Below are positions 53,949 through 64,000 of a DNA stretch of 64,000 nt, piece by piece. Each line of letters opens with the position of its first letter. Within the stretch, counting starts at the first letter, position 1. The position numbers and the translations under genes are program-made. Under the pieces are notes generated by a model. The model was given only the letters and a program-made list of their open reading frames with translations. It ran no database searches and was not told the DNA's origin. This DNA comes from Funiculus sociatus GB2-C1 (GTDB taxonomy: Bacteria; Cyanobacteriota; Cyanobacteriia; Cyanobacteriales; FACHB-T130), in NCBI RefSeq assembly GCF_039962115.1, contig NZ_JAMPKJ010000020.1:25904-89903 (forward strand), in the 5' to 3' direction.

Positions 53949-55112
53949 CTACAGCAGTCCAACAAAGTGCAAAGGGCCGTGACCGCTAATTAACTCTAAA
54001 ATCAAGGCAAGAAAGCCAAGCATTGCCAGCCGCCCGTTCCAGACTTCTGCGGTTGTGGTCATGCCCCACTCCCAACTTTCTTGTGGGTACATTTTGACTT
54101 TTTTCTTGAGTTGCGTAACCTGAGACAGCTTTAAACTAGGGGCATTGAGGGCATCAACGACCAGATCCGCCAAGGCTTCAATGAATACTGGATGCGTATT
54201 TAAAGCTGGTACGCGGTTAAAGTTGTGGATACCCGCTTCTTCTGCTATTTCTCGATATTCGATGTCAATTTCTTCTAAAGTCTCGATATGCTCAGAGACA
54301 AAGCTAACTGGCACTACGAGCAAATTTTCGATTCCTGCGGCTCCCAATTCTTTGATAGCATCTTCGGTGTAGGGCTTGAGCCATTCCACCGGGCCTACAC
54401 GACTCTGATAAGCTAAGGTGTGAGGATTTGGTCGATTGAGAGTCTGCATAATCAGCGCTGTGCAATCCTCGATTTCTTTTTGATAAGGATCGCCAGCTTC
54501 TTCGACATAGCTTACGGGGACACCGTGGGCGCTAAAAAAGATATGAACTTGGTCGGGATTTGGTAAAGAGTCGAGTTCTTGGGCAATCAGCTGAGCCATT
54601 GCCTGGAGGTATCCTGGTTGTTGATACCAAGATGGAATAACAGTGTATTCAATTTTGTTGAGTGCTGGGTCTTCTTGCCAGAGTCTTTCCAAAAGGCGGA
54701 AGCTGGAACCGCTGGTGCTGATGGAGAATTGGGGATAGAGGGGTAGGATTACCAGACGATCTATGGCATCACGTTTGAGGCGAGCGATCGCTTCTTCTGT
54801 AAAAGGATGCCAGTAACGCATCCCTATGTAAATCCTAGCGTCTTCTCCTTTTGAGTTTAATTGTTCTTGTAGTGCTTGACCCTGCGCTTCTGTAATTCGT
54901 CGTAGAGGGGAACCGCCGCCAATTTGCCGATAGTTCTCTTGAGATTTTTTGGTTCGCAGCGTGGAAATCAGCCACGCCAAGGGTTTTTGTAAACCGCGAA
55001 AGGGTATGCGAATAATTTCTGGGTCAGAAAATAAATTAAACAAAAAAGGCCCAACATCGTCTAATTCATCCGGCCCACCCAGATTTAGCAGCAAAACTCC
55101 TACACGACCCAT
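53949..55112 (-). CDS. hemH: Ferrochelatase with C-terminal chlorophyll a/b-binding (HLIP) domain
   Basis: 387 residues from ATG 55112 ([15 protein letters not shown]), the normal start; the longer frame adds 16 unlikely residues. Inserts Fe2+ into protoporphyrin IX to make heme. Ferrochelatase core about 1-320: [18 protein letters not shown] (His in the metal-binding site), [34 protein letters not shown]. After a linker, residues about 350-375 ([25 protein letters not shown]) form one transmembrane helix with the ExxxNxR chlorophyll-binding motif, so the enzyme should be on the thylakoid or plasma membrane and may bind chlorophyll. This fusion is known from cyanobacteria and plants. Divergent from the methyltransferase gene. 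Confidence 0.96.
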   Translation of the reverse strand: MGRVGVLLLNLGGPDELDDVGPFLFNLFSDPEIIRIPFRGLQKPLAWLISTLRTKKSQENYRQIGGGSPLRRITEAQGQALQEQLNSKGEDARIYIGMRYWHPFTEEAIARLKRDAIDRLVILPLYPQFSISTSGSSFRLLERLWQEDPALNKIEYTVIPSWYQQPGYLQAMAQLIAQELDSLPNPDQVHIFFSAHGVPVSYVEEAGDPYQKEIEDCTALIMQTLNRPNPHTLAYQSRVGPVEWLKPYTEDAIKELGAAGIENLLVVPVSFVSEHIETLEEIDIEYREIAEEAGIHNFNRVPALNTHPVFIEALADLVVDALNAPSLKLSQVTQLKKKVKMYPQESWEWGMTTTAEVWNGRLAMLGFLALILELISGHGPLHFVGLL

Positions 55113-55223
55113 AGCGGTTTCTGTTTCCCAATCTTTCATTTTCGTTACTGATTTTAACAATAATATGCTTTCAACGGTTTAGGTCTGCAACAAGGGATAC
55201 ACATCTTAATTCGAGGTGGAGCA

Positions 55224-55847
55224 ATGGCTACTATTTTAAGAACGTGGAGTTATCAGTATCAGTGGTTGTATGATGCGATCGCGCGTCTTGCTGCTGTGAG
55301 TGTAGGTGGAGAGGCAAGATTTCGCCAACTGCCTTTGAAAGGTTTAACCATTGACTCAGAAACCAAAGTTCTAGACCTCTGTTGTGGCAGCGGTCAGGCA
55401 ACTCAATTTTTAGTGCAATATTCCCAGGATGTCACAGGTTTGGATATCTCACCAGTCTCTCTGGCTAGAGCGCAGCACAACGTCCCCCAAGCGAAATATG
55501 TAGAAGCTTTGGCTGAAGAAATGCCGTTTCCAGATCATCAGTTTGACATAGTACATACCAGTGTGGCAATGCACGAAATGGAACCCGAACAACTAAGGGC
55601 CATTTTCCGAGAAGTGTACCGAGTGCTGAAACCTGGCGGTATCTTCGCCTTAGTTGATTTTCATCGTCCCACGAATCCCCTATTTTTGCCTGGTTTATCT
55701 ATATTTCTATGGTTGTTTGAAACACAGACATCTTGGCAGCTGCTACAAACTGATTTACCTGGGTTGCTGGAGGCGGTCGGTTTTCAGGCGTGCAAACCAG
55801 AATTGTATGCTGGTGGAAGTCTCCAGGTGATTCAGGCTCAGAAATGA
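55224..55847 (+). CDS. Class I SAM-dependent methyltransferase
   Basis: 207 residues. UbiE/Methyltransf_11 type: motif I VLDLCCGSG at residues 49-57, VTGLDISPVSLARA, FDIVHTSVAMHEM and VLKPGGIFALVDFH. N-terminal 30 residues (YQWLYDAIARLAA) are helical. Substrate unknown. Divergent from hemH with a 111-base gap, so it may share regulation with heme synthesis, but this is only positional. Confidence 0.85.
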   Translation: MATILRTWSYQYQWLYDAIARLAAVSVGGEARFRQLPLKGLTIDSETKVLDLCCGSGQATQFLVQYSQDVTGLDISPVSLARAQHNVPQAKYVEALAEEMPFPDHQFDIVHTSVAMHEMEPEQLRAIFREVYRVLKPGGIFALVDFHRPTNPLFLPGLSIFLWLFETQTSWQLLQTDLPGLLEAVGFQACKPELYAGGSLQVIQAQK

Positions 55848-56024
55848 AGGGATTGGGGAGTAGGGGACAAAGAGGACTTGACGTTTTATCCTTTGCCTCC
55901 CAACTACAAATTACGAATCCCAGGTAAAAGTTTTTTGTGAAACTTGGTTAATTACGGGAAAATACTCTTGTGGTAGGCTTTAGCTTAAAGTTATGATCTA
56001 CCACTAGGAAACGAGTAAATATTT

Positions 56025-56876
56025 ATGAACAATAAAATCATTTTACCATTCTTCCTAACAACTGTGTTAGTAGGTGGATATCTAGCAATTGATGCCTTTC
56101 AACAAAGTCAACCAACTCAAGCAGCTCAGTCGATATGGAAACAGTTTTCTTCAAGTAAAGGCAACTTTAAAGTATTGATGCCCGGTAAAACAAGCCAATT
56201 GAAGCGAGTTGTAAACACTGAAGCCGGAGAAATTACTGTGTATGGGTTTCGGGCTATCCGACCGAACGAAGCAGTATATGGGGTTACTTACTCTGATGTA
56301 CCTAGTCAAACTATAAAAACTCCTAAGGATGTCAATGATTTATTTAACGGCACCATCCAAGGTTTTGCACAGAGCGTTCAAGGTAGTGTGGTAAGTCAAC
56401 GAAATATTAAGTTGGGTACTTATCCGGGAAGAGAAATAAAAGTTCAGATATTCGGAGGTGCTACTGCTAAAAGTCGGATGTATTTGGTCAAGCAACGGCT
56501 TTATCAGACATTAGCAGTAACAAAAAAGGAAGAAAGTTTATCTAAAAGTATTAATGGTTTTTTAAATTCATTCCAAGTGATTAATAAACCAGCAGCATCG
56601 CCAAAGAGTCGCCAAGTTAAGAAACCTACAGTTTCTCCCAGAGTTGTCCAAGAACAGCTTAATGCCAAGCTGAAACAAGCAGTTTGCGCTCAAAATTGGT
56701 CGCAAGCCGTGACAACAGTTAACCGAATGATAAATATGGCACCTAAGTCAGGAGGAGTGCGGGAGCAATTGGTAACGTATCGGGGACGATTACAAAATAT
56801 GGCTAGAAATAAAGAAGTTATTCCTGCGGGAACGCTTACTGGTTGCTCTCCTGTTGCTGGAAGTGGAGGTCAATAA
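56025..56876 (+). CDS. Secreted protein of unknown function
   Basis: 283 residues. The first 33 residues are a signal peptide or membrane anchor (MNNKIILPFFLTTVLVGGYLA). Residues about 38-180 form a mixed alpha/beta region beginning IWKQFSSSKGNFKVLMPGK, of a kind common in cyanobacterial secreted proteins (F..L.PG.P), with KLGTYPGREIKVQ. A Lys/Pro/Ser linker (about 185-205) leads to a helical C-terminal part (LNAKLKQAVCAQNWSQAV..INMAP) with two cysteines in total (AVCAQ and LTGCSP), possibly bonded. No enzyme motif. I do not recognise a named family. Single-gene unit. Confidence 0.6.
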   Translation: MNNKIILPFFLTTVLVGGYLAIDAFQQSQPTQAAQSIWKQFSSSKGNFKVLMPGKTSQLKRVVNTEAGEITVYGFRAIRPNEAVYGVTYSDVPSQTIKTPKDVNDLFNGTIQGFAQSVQGSVVSQRNIKLGTYPGREIKVQIFGGATAKSRMYLVKQRLYQTLAVTKKEESLSKSINGFLNSFQVINKPAASPKSRQVKKPTVSPRVVQEQLNAKLKQAVCAQNWSQAVTTVNRMINMAPKSGGVREQLVTYRGRLQNMARNKEVIPAGTLTGCSPVAGSGGQ

Positions 56877-57003
56877 AAAAGTTTTGCAAAGCCAGAGGCG
56901 AAACGTCTCCGGAGTGTTGAGTTACTTGGTGTTGCTCAAAATAAAAGTTATTTCAATTGGGTATAACCTATTAAGTCAAATCTCAAAACTCAAGTCTCAA
57001 AAC

Positions 57004-57207
57004 TCAAGTATCCTCCGTCTCAGTTTTCTGTTCATCGACAACTTTTTGCTGCTTATCTTCTTTCCATCTTCCCTGCTTACGCGCTGCTTCTGTCAAAAGA
57101 TATTCAATTTGGGCATTCACGCTCCTCAACTCGTCAGCAGACCATTTCTCAAGGATTTCGTAAAGTTTGTTGTCTAAACGCAGCAAAAACCGCTTTTTCT
57201 GGGTCAT
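57004..57207 (-). CDS. Ribbon-helix-helix (Arc-like) protein
   Basis: 67 residues. The N-terminal 45 residues fit the Arc/MetJ ribbon-helix-helix pattern: a beta strand [41 protein letters not shown] order (strand, helix, helix; shown as family pattern). The C-terminus is charged and acidic. RHH proteins bind DNA as dimers. It starts 3 bases after the stop of the SPFH gene, so the two are translated from one message. It could be an autoregulator, or a SPFH-associated protein that uses the fold for another purpose. Confidence 0.75.
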   Translation of the reverse strand: MTQKKRFLLRLDNKLYEILEKWSADELRSVNAQIEYLLTEAARKQGRWKEDKQQKVVDEQKTETEDT

Positions 57208-57210
57208 GTG

Positions 57211-58146
57211 TTAGGTGTAAAGGCTGCCAGTGTTAATTACAGGCTGGGCGTTCTGATCTGAGGTTAAAATTACCAACAGATTGTTTATCATAGCGGCTTT
57301 GCGTTCTTCGTCCAATTCAACAATTTGCTGTTGGCTTAGCCGCTTTAACGCTTCATCAACCATTCCCACTGCACTTTCAACAATTTGTCGCCGCGCATCA
57401 ATAATCGCTTTGGCTTGTTGGCGACGCAGCATTACTTGGGCAATTTCGGGAGCATAGGCTAGGTGGGAGAGTCTGGCTTCTAACACTTCGATTCCAGCAA
57501 CTTCTAATCGACTTTGCAATTCTTTCTGGAGTGCGTTAGCGATTTCGTCAGGAATTCCTCGCAGGGAAGGAATAGACGATTCATCAGGCGCGTCATAAGG
57601 ATAGCGAATTGCTAAGGCTCGAATGGCTGTCTCGCTTTGGATAGCGATAAATTCTTCGTAGTCATCAACATCAAATTGACACTTGGCTGAGTCTACTACT
57701 TGCCAAACTACTACAGCACCAATCTCAATGGGACTGCCTTGGGCATCATTGACTTTGAGTTGCTTGCTGTTAAAGTTGCGAACTCGTAAAGAAATCTTCC
57801 GTTTACTGGCAAAGGGGTTACTCCACCAAAACCCCGCTTCTCGAACAGTACCGACGTAACGCCCTAAAAAGACTAACACTACTGCTTGGTTTGGCTCAAC
57901 TGTAAAGAAGCCGGACACGGAGGGAATTACTACTGCTATTAGTGTTGCTCCTAAAGTTGCGCCGAGTTCTGCGGTTATATCCTCTCCGAAAAAATCTCCT
58001 ACTCTAATGCTTCTGCCTAATATTTCTGCTAATCCCTGTATGCTATGCCACGCTTCCCATACGCCAAATATGGCTAAGGCTAACAGGACGATAAGAACCG
58101 CGAAGCCGTTGACTTTAAACGCAGGAACTTCTCTAATCCGCTCCAT
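57211..58146 (-). CDS. SPFH/Band 7 (stomatin/prohibitin-like) membrane protein
   Basis: 311 residues. Two hydrophobic segments near the N-terminus (about 13-32 and 62-82), then the SPFH domain (about 80-270): [59 protein letters not shown], and [35 protein letters not shown] proteins form large rings or scaffolds in membranes and affect protein turnover and lipid order. The gene ends with the RHH gene. No NfeD-like protease gene is adjacent. Confidence 0.9.
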   Translation of the reverse strand: MERIREVPAFKVNGFAVLIVLLALAIFGVWEAWHSIQGLAEILGRSIRVGDFFGEDITAELGATLGATLIAVVIPSVSGFFTVEPNQAVVLVFLGRYVGTVREAGFWWSNPFASKRKISLRVRNFNSKQLKVNDAQGSPIEIGAVVVWQVVDSAKCQFDVDDYEEFIAIQSETAIRALAIRYPYDAPDESSIPSLRGIPDEIANALQKELQSRLEVAGIEVLEARLSHLAYAPEIAQVMLRRQQAKAIIDARRQIVESAVGMVDEALKRLSQQQIVELDEERKAAMINNLLVILTSDQNAQPVINTGSLYT

Positions 58147-58262
58147 ATTTACTCCTAGGATTTTGCTTAGCTTGATATTCCGATGATATCACGCAAATAT
58201 CAAAAAGCCAGGATAGGTGCGTTAGGCGATCGCTAACACACCCTATGGTTGCGGTTTGTGGT

Positions 58263-58664
58263 TTATGGTCTTTGGGTAGCGATCGCTAACTTGGCACCGG
58301 GAACTTGACGCAACTGATCCATAACGGCGACGACTTGACCGTGATCGACTGCTGCATCAGCATTCACAATTACTAGCGCTTCTTGATTTTGTGGAATTAG
58401 TTGTCGCACCTCACCTTGCAACGCCTCGATGGGAATTGAGTTGCGGTTGAGTGCAATTTGTCCTTGAGGGCTAATCGTTACAGTAATTTGAGTTGAAGGT
58501 TGAGCTTTAGCGGTTGTTGCTTGGGGTAAGTTTACTGGCAACCCTTGAGAACGGGTGAGGAACAGGGTTGACATGATGAAAAAAGTCAAGATTGCAAAGA
58601 TCACATCGATCATCGGTACGATGTTGATCTGAGCTGGGATATCTGGTTCATCGGGTAGGCGCAT
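58263..58664 (-). CDS. exbD: ExbD/TolR family biopolymer transport protein
   Basis: 133 residues from ATG 58664 (MRLPDEPDIPAQINIVPMIDVIF), chosen because AAGGA lies about 9 bases upstream; the in-frame ATG at 58685 precedes it. One transmembrane helix at about 15-40 with the proton-path Asp in NIVPMIDVIFAIL, then a periplasmic domain (ITVSPQGQIALNRNSIP, VIVNADAAVDHGQVV). Works with ExbB and TonB to power outer-membrane transport. Start overlaps the end of exbB by 17 bases, so translation is coupled. Confidence 0.92.
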   Translation of the reverse strand: MRLPDEPDIPAQINIVPMIDVIFAILTFFIMSTLFLTRSQGLPVNLPQATTAKAQPSTQITVTISPQGQIALNRNSIPIEALQGEVRQLIPQNQEALVIVNADAAVDHGQVVAVMDQLRQVPGAKLAIATQRP

Positions 58665-59298
58665 AGTGAGATATTCCTTTTTCATATCGACGACGGTAGA
58701 GCAGTTCTAGCTGACCACCGTACTCTTGAATTAATGCTATTTGTCGCAGATAGAATCCCCGAAAGGCATTGGCAAACAAAAGTGTAAAAATAGCAACAAC
58801 TAATCCGGCGGCGGTGGAAACCAACGCTTCACTGATCCCAGATGTGACGTTAGTAGTTTGAGTCCCCCCGACATCACCCAAGCGCAGGGAGGCAAAGGAA
58901 TTAATCAAGCCTAAAACTGTTCCCAGCAAACCCAGCAGGGGGGAAAGGCTGATAATTGTGTCAAAGACGGTATTGAACCGCTTGAGTACAGGGATTTCTG
59001 CCTGAGATTCACTTTCTAGCGCTAATCTAAATTCTTCTGGGGTGGGTTCCTCCAGTTCCATTGCTGCCAAAAAGATTCGCGCAATGGGTAGATCGGCATT
59101 GGCTTTGAGCTTTTGCAAAGCTGCTGCTGTGTCGTGCTGATACAGAGATAGGACATCGCGCACCACACGGCGTTGCCGTTGATTGATGCGAAACCAGAAG
59201 GCAGCACGTTCTGCAACTAACGCGATCGCAGTCACAGAAAACGCCAGCAACGGCCACATTACCACGCCGCCCGCCGCAAAGATTTTATTAATTTCCAT
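58648..59298 (-). CDS. exbB: ExbB/TolQ/MotA proton channel protein
   Basis: 216 residues. Three transmembrane helices (about 10-32, 110-135, 150-178), with the family core LGLLGTVLGLINSFASL and GISEALVSTAAGLVVAIFTLLFAN that lines the channel. Forms the proton channel with ExbD. exbB and exbD are on the minus strand and the tonB-like gene diverges on the plus strand after a 309-base gap, so the three parts of the energy-transducing system lie together. A receptor gene is not in the window. Confidence 0.93.
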   Translation of the reverse strand: MEINKIFAAGGVVMWPLLAFSVTAIALVAERAAFWFRINQRQRRVVRDVLSLYQHDTAAALQKLKANADLPIARIFLAAMELEEPTPEEFRLALESESQAEIPVLKRFNTVFDTIISLSPLLGLLGTVLGLINSFASLRLGDVGGTQTTNVTSGISEALVSTAAGLVVAIFTLLFANAFRGFYLRQIALIQEYGGQLELLYRRRYEKGISHYAPTR

Positions 59299-59607
59299 TA
59301 CTTCTACTGTCTCTAAGGCAATAAAGGAAGCAGCGAAAGTCTATCAGCGTCCTCGACTGGCAAAACTGATATAAGTTCTCAAAAAAAAGTAAGGCTAATG
59401 ACAATTAATGTCAAGCAATCGTAGCCCATAATTAGCAAAAAAAGTTTTATTAGCCAATATTAAATGGGCGGAAAGCCCCACGGAGCCTAACTTATAAGGC
59501 TTGTTAAGTAAAGCAGGCGAATTCCTATCTTTGGACTTTTCACTTGACATTTGCTACTTGGCATCTTACTTTACTCAATCAAGTGCTAATTGTTCGCAAT
59601 AAAACGT
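59299..59607. other. Divergent intergenic region between exbB and tonB
   Basis: 309 bases that should hold the two promoters. AT-rich; contains CTTATAAGGCTTGTTAAG and AGCCCCACGGAGCC. No clear Fur box (GATAATGATAATCATTATC type) is seen. Confidence 0.4.
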
Positions 59608-61392
<1,785 letters not shown>

Positions 61393-61770
61393 TAGCCACC
61401 TTCCAGGCGGGCATTACTTTCTGAAGAGCGCAAAATTATCAACTTCATTCAGGCTTCTCAATTTCAGAGGAAGTCTGGATAAGATTTTTGCGTTTGACAA
61501 GGCAAAACAGTACAGTTTCCAGAAAAAATCTCTATCTATTGAAATAAATTTTCCTTTAACTTTACGCTGCTATCTTTAGCAGGGTCATTTTACGATGAAA
61601 GACTCTCAATTGTTTTGGCGTTACAAGATGTCTATCGCCACAAACTAGAGCTATTTGAACGTGCATAAAACCTGCAATAGCTCCTACGCACAAGAGCAGG
61701 AATTTCTATGGATAAGATGAGAAATTAACAAAATTCGCGGTAAGACTTTTGCCCAATTTCCAATTCTCAA
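61393..61770. other. Intergenic region downstream of tonB
   Basis: 378 bases between two convergent genes. No supported coding region, and no strong hairpin apart from a weak GGCGGGC-type word after the stop. Confidence 0.4.
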
Positions 61771-62115
61771 TTAACTGCGTTTTTTCTGAAGTGCAGCTAC
61801 TTGCGCCTCTAGTTTGTTGATGCGCTGCTTGAGTTCAACTACCAAGGTAGCGAGTCGGTCAAACATTGGATCGGATGAAGGTGTTGTTCTAGTGATGGAA
61901 GGAACGGTCGGCGATCGCCTACTTGCTCCCGACTGTTGAAGACCATCTATTTGAGCGTCTAGCTGGGTGATAAGCGATCGCATTTGATAGTTTTCTGCTT
62001 CCAGTCTAGAGATGCGTGATTCCAGGTAAGATGCCCCCTGCGCCAGCGTCAAACGAGGCATAATGACAACTACCAAAATCAAACTGAGGCAAAACAACGC
62101 TATTTTCTTGACCAT
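61771..62115 (-). CDS. Small secreted coiled-coil protein
   Basis: 114 residues. Signal peptide about residues 1-25 (KKIALFCLSLILVVVIMPRLTLAQG). Then a coiled coil ASYLESRISRLEAENYQMRSL near 27-58, a Pro/Ser/Thr linker (about 60-80) and a second helical segment LATLVVELKQRINKLEAQVAALQKK to the end. No known domain. Cyanobacteria have many such small periplasmic helical proteins. Function unknown. Single-gene unit. Confidence 0.7.
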   Translation of the reverse strand: MVKKIALFCLSLILVVVIMPRLTLAQGASYLESRISRLEAENYQMRSLITQLDAQIDGLQQSGASRRSPTVPSITRTTPSSDPMFDRLATLVVELKQRINKLEAQVAALQKKRS

Positions 62116-62585
62116 AACTTACGCTCCCAGCCCGGAAAGCTCCTATTAGCTGAGGTTAGCATCAGTTACATCAAATCAACTCCGTCTTGGGGAGAGCAAA
62201 TTTTTCTGTTTTGCTGTATACCCAAGCCAGGGCGATGCCCAAGATAGCGATCGCATCCCAAACTACAATTTAATTGATTTGTTAATCCATTTCCTGCTAG
62301 CGAGGAGAGGGAAAGATTCTTTTGCAATAGCACCCTATATTCTTCCAAAAGCAGACTTATAGGATTGAAATTTAGTGATATTCTTAGATTTATTGGTTTT
62401 AATTATGTCAACCTCTGCAACTGTGTCTTCGCCATCAGTTCTAGGGTGTGATTATATGTCCATTGAAATAGGCCCAAATTCTTACTCAGTATTCTTCAGA
62501 AGACTTTAGCTGTTAGCCTGGGGCTTAAACCCCAGGCGGTTAATACGACTGCTACAAAATGTGGATTCAACTACCTACTGAAAGT
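62116..62585. other. Intergenic region between argJ and the small coiled-coil gene
   Basis: 470 bases. It contains the hairpin at 62516-62537 and HIP1-type words. A 60-codon frame at 62166-62348 has no ribosome site and no recognisable protein, so I do not call it a gene. Confidence 0.4.
62516..62537 (-). terminator. Hairpin downstream of argJ, GCCTGGGG / CCCCAGGC
   Basis: 8-bp perfect stem, 6-base loop CTTAAA. Lies 49 bases after the argJ stop. A common cyanobacterial dispersed hairpin; no U-run, so its role as terminator is uncertain. Confidence 0.5.
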
Positions 62586-63827
62586 TCAAGTGGTGTACTC
62601 GGCGTTAATCTTCACGTAGTCATAACTTAAGTCGCAACCCCAAGCTTTACCAGAACCAGAACCAGAACCGATACTGACGGAGATTAAAACGGTATCTTCT
62701 TTGAGGTAAGCGCCTGCTGCTGCTGCTTTTAAATATGCACTCGCCGCCGCACGATCAAATGGCAGAGGTTGACCATTTTCCATTAATAAGAAATCTCCAA
62801 GTTGAATGCGGAGATTTTCTTGATCGAATATTACGCCAGCACGTCCAGCAGCAGCGGCAATTCGTCCCCAGTTGGGATCGCGCCCAAAAATTGCTGACTT
62901 AACTAAAGATGAACCGACAATGGTTTTGGCAACTTGACGCGCATCTTTGTCATCGTGCGCCCCTGTAACTTGCACTTCAATTAAGCAGGTGGCACCTTCG
63001 CCGTCACGCGCGATCGCTTTCGCTAAATATTGACACACTTGGGTGAGCATTGCTTCTAACTTTTCGGCTTCTGCACCCATTTCAGTAATCGCTGGGGTGC
63101 GAGACTGACCATTCGCTAGAGCAATCAGGGTATCGTTGGTACTGGTATCGCCATCTACAGTAATTTGGTTGAAACTTTGATCGGCGGCGCGGCTGAGCAT
63201 TTTCTGCCACAGGGAAGGCGCAACCGCAGCATCGCAAGTTACAAAGGATAACATTGTCGCCATGTTCGGATGAATCATGCCTGAACCTTTGGAAATGCCG
63301 CCGATTCGCACCGGGCGATCGCCTATAGTTGTTTCCAGAGCAATAGATTTGGGTACTAAGTCAGTTGTACAGATGGCTTTTGCAGCTGCGTCGCCTCCAT
63401 CTTCGGATGCTGCTGCAACTAGCTGAGGAATTGCCGCCTTCAGTGCATCCATTTTAATTCGTTGTCCAATCACCCCTGTGGATGCCAGCAAGACAGTATC
63501 CGAGGGAATATTCAGCACTTGCGCTAACATCTGGGCGCTTTCGATGGCATCGATCCAACCTTGAGCGCCTGTGGCGGCGTTGGCTTGTCCGGCGTTGCAG
63601 AGAATGGCTCTGGCACCGTGCTTAGCTTGCAGAAGCTGGCGGCAATAGTCTACGGGAGCAGCGCGGACAACAGAGGTGGTGAAGACACCAGCTGCGATCG
63701 CTTCCACTTCTGAATAAATTAACGCCAAATCTGGTAAACCTGATGGTTTGAGTCCTGCTACTATCCCCGCCGCCCGATATCCTCTGGGAGCCGTCACACC
63801 GCCTGATATTTCTTGCCAGCCTGCCAT
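62586..63827 (-). CDS. argJ: Bifunctional ornithine acetyltransferase / N-acetylglutamate synthase ArgJ
   Basis: 413 residues from ATG 63827 (MAGWQEISGGVTAPRGYRAAG), with GAGGAAAG upstream; the longer frame is not supported. Moves the acetyl group from N-acetylornithine to glutamate, recycling it in arginine synthesis; the bifunctional form also uses acetyl-CoA. The self-cleavage Thr is in HPNMATMLSFVTCDA near the middle, and DTSTNDTLIALANG and GRDPNWGRIAAAAGRAG are family blocks. Ntn hydrolase fold made of alpha and beta chains. No other arg gene is in the window. Confidence 0.96.
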   Translation of the reverse strand: MAGWQEISGGVTAPRGYRAAGIVAGLKPSGLPDLALIYSEVEAIAAGVFTTSVVRAAPVDYCRQLLQAKHGARAILCNAGQANAATGAQGWIDAIESAQMLAQVLNIPSDTVLLASTGVIGQRIKMDALKAAIPQLVAAASEDGGDAAAKAICTTDLVPKSIALETTIGDRPVRIGGISKGSGMIHPNMATMLSFVTCDAAVAPSLWQKMLSRAADQSFNQITVDGDTSTNDTLIALANGQSRTPAITEMGAEAEKLEAMLTQVCQYLAKAIARDGEGATCLIEVQVTGAHDDKDARQVAKTIVGSSLVKSAIFGRDPNWGRIAAAAGRAGVIFDQENLRIQLGDFLLMENGQPLPFDRAAASAYLKAAAAGAYLKEDTVLISVSIGSGSGSGKAWGCDLSYDYVKINAEYTT

Positions 63828-63890
63828 CGTTCTTTCCTCAAGCCTGGTTGAAAGCAGATTATACCAAGCTGTCACAGGTCATTGGTCATT

Positions 63891-64000
63891 AGACCTCTTG
63901 CAAAAGTCCCAGATGCGTGGGACAAGTAGGTTAGAGTTGGGTAGCATTTATGACCTACGAACAAGTAAAGAGCCTGAAGTCAGAAGACTTTAAACGCTTG
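63891..64000 (+). mobile_element. Left end of an insertion sequence, cut by window edge
   Basis: AGACCTCTTGCAAAAGTCCC at 63891-63910 looks like the terminal inverted repeat of a cyanobacterial IS5-type element, a comparison from memory. The transposase gene starts 40 bases further on. The right end lies outside the window. Confidence 0.5.
63950..64000 (+). CDS. Transposase N-terminus, partial
   Basis: ATG at 63950 begins MTYEQVKSLKSEDFKRL and runs off the window with 17 codons seen. The start resembles IS5-type DDE transposases of cyanobacteria (MTYEQVKSLKPEEFKRLCGV style, from memory). The family cannot be proved with so few residues. A different frame covers the same bases to 63993 and is a shadow. 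Confidence 0.5.
   Translation, partial: MTYEQVKSLKSEDFKRL

Noticed and set aside
62166..62348. 60-codon frame upstream of argJ's hairpin
   Set aside because: No ribosome-binding site, no domain, and it overlaps dispersed-repeat-like words.

Overview
The window is chromosomal DNA from a cyanobacterium, most likely a filamentous one. The evidence is the many GCGATCGC (HIP1) octamers, Psb34 and a CAB-tailed ferrochelatase, heme oxygenase, a ThiO-ThiG fusion, the plastid-like rpmG-rpsR order, heptameric short tandem repeats (STRRs) and small hairpin repeats in most intergenic gaps. The genus cannot be fixed from this sequence. I see no rRNA, tRNA, CRISPR array or prophage. Almost everything is core metabolism. 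A partial insertion sequence begins at the right edge.

Layout. 0.6-8.7 kb: thiO/thiG, psb34, a secreted TPR protein, the rpmG-rpsR-rnr operon, an RDD membrane protein and moeA. 8.8-13.7 kb: a Ser/Thr kinase with a Cys motif and pentapeptide repeats, pheT carrying an in-frame STRR insertion, and a YciI-like protein. 14-25.7 kb: a carbohydrate block. A GH13 amylase with CBM20 faces a minus-strand trehalose cluster, read as treZ, treY, a Nudix gene, a decayed second copy of the treY 3' end, a methyltransferase and treH (trehalase). TreY and TreZ make trehalose from the ends of glycogen chains and TreH breaks it down, as in desiccation- and salt-tolerant cyanobacteria. 26-41.3 kb: a TPM protein and LemA (divergent), a threonine aldolase-like enzyme, an alpha/beta hydrolase, a CNNM/CorC protein, mfd, a nitrogenase-associated small protein, a CobW GTPase, DUF2267 and DUF4332 proteins, ho1 and a fasciclin lipoprotein. 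41.5-48.2 kb: gamma-glutamyltransferase, a ferritin-like protein, an aldo/keto reductase and an ABC-2 exporter (two permeases and an ATPase) with a nuclease pseudogene between the permeases. 48.3-64 kb: an SNF2 helicase with a coiled-coil partner, glutamate dehydrogenase, DUF4126, hemH-CAB, a methyltransferase, a secreted protein, an SPFH protein with a ribbon-helix-helix partner, exbB-exbD-tonB, a small coiled-coil protein and argJ.

The most notable structure is repeat-driven. The remnant of the treY 3' end lies on the far side of the Nudix gene and is split by a 185-bp element with an 8-bp target duplication. Two larger MITE-like elements and a family of REP-like hairpins lie in gaps. Several housekeeping genes (pheT, mfd, possibly thiO/G and a methyltransferase) have taken intergenic repeats into their reading frames. 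The best candidate for a little-described functional unit is the SNF2 helicase plus coiled-coil pair at 48.4-51.2 kb. I found no clear new defence system.
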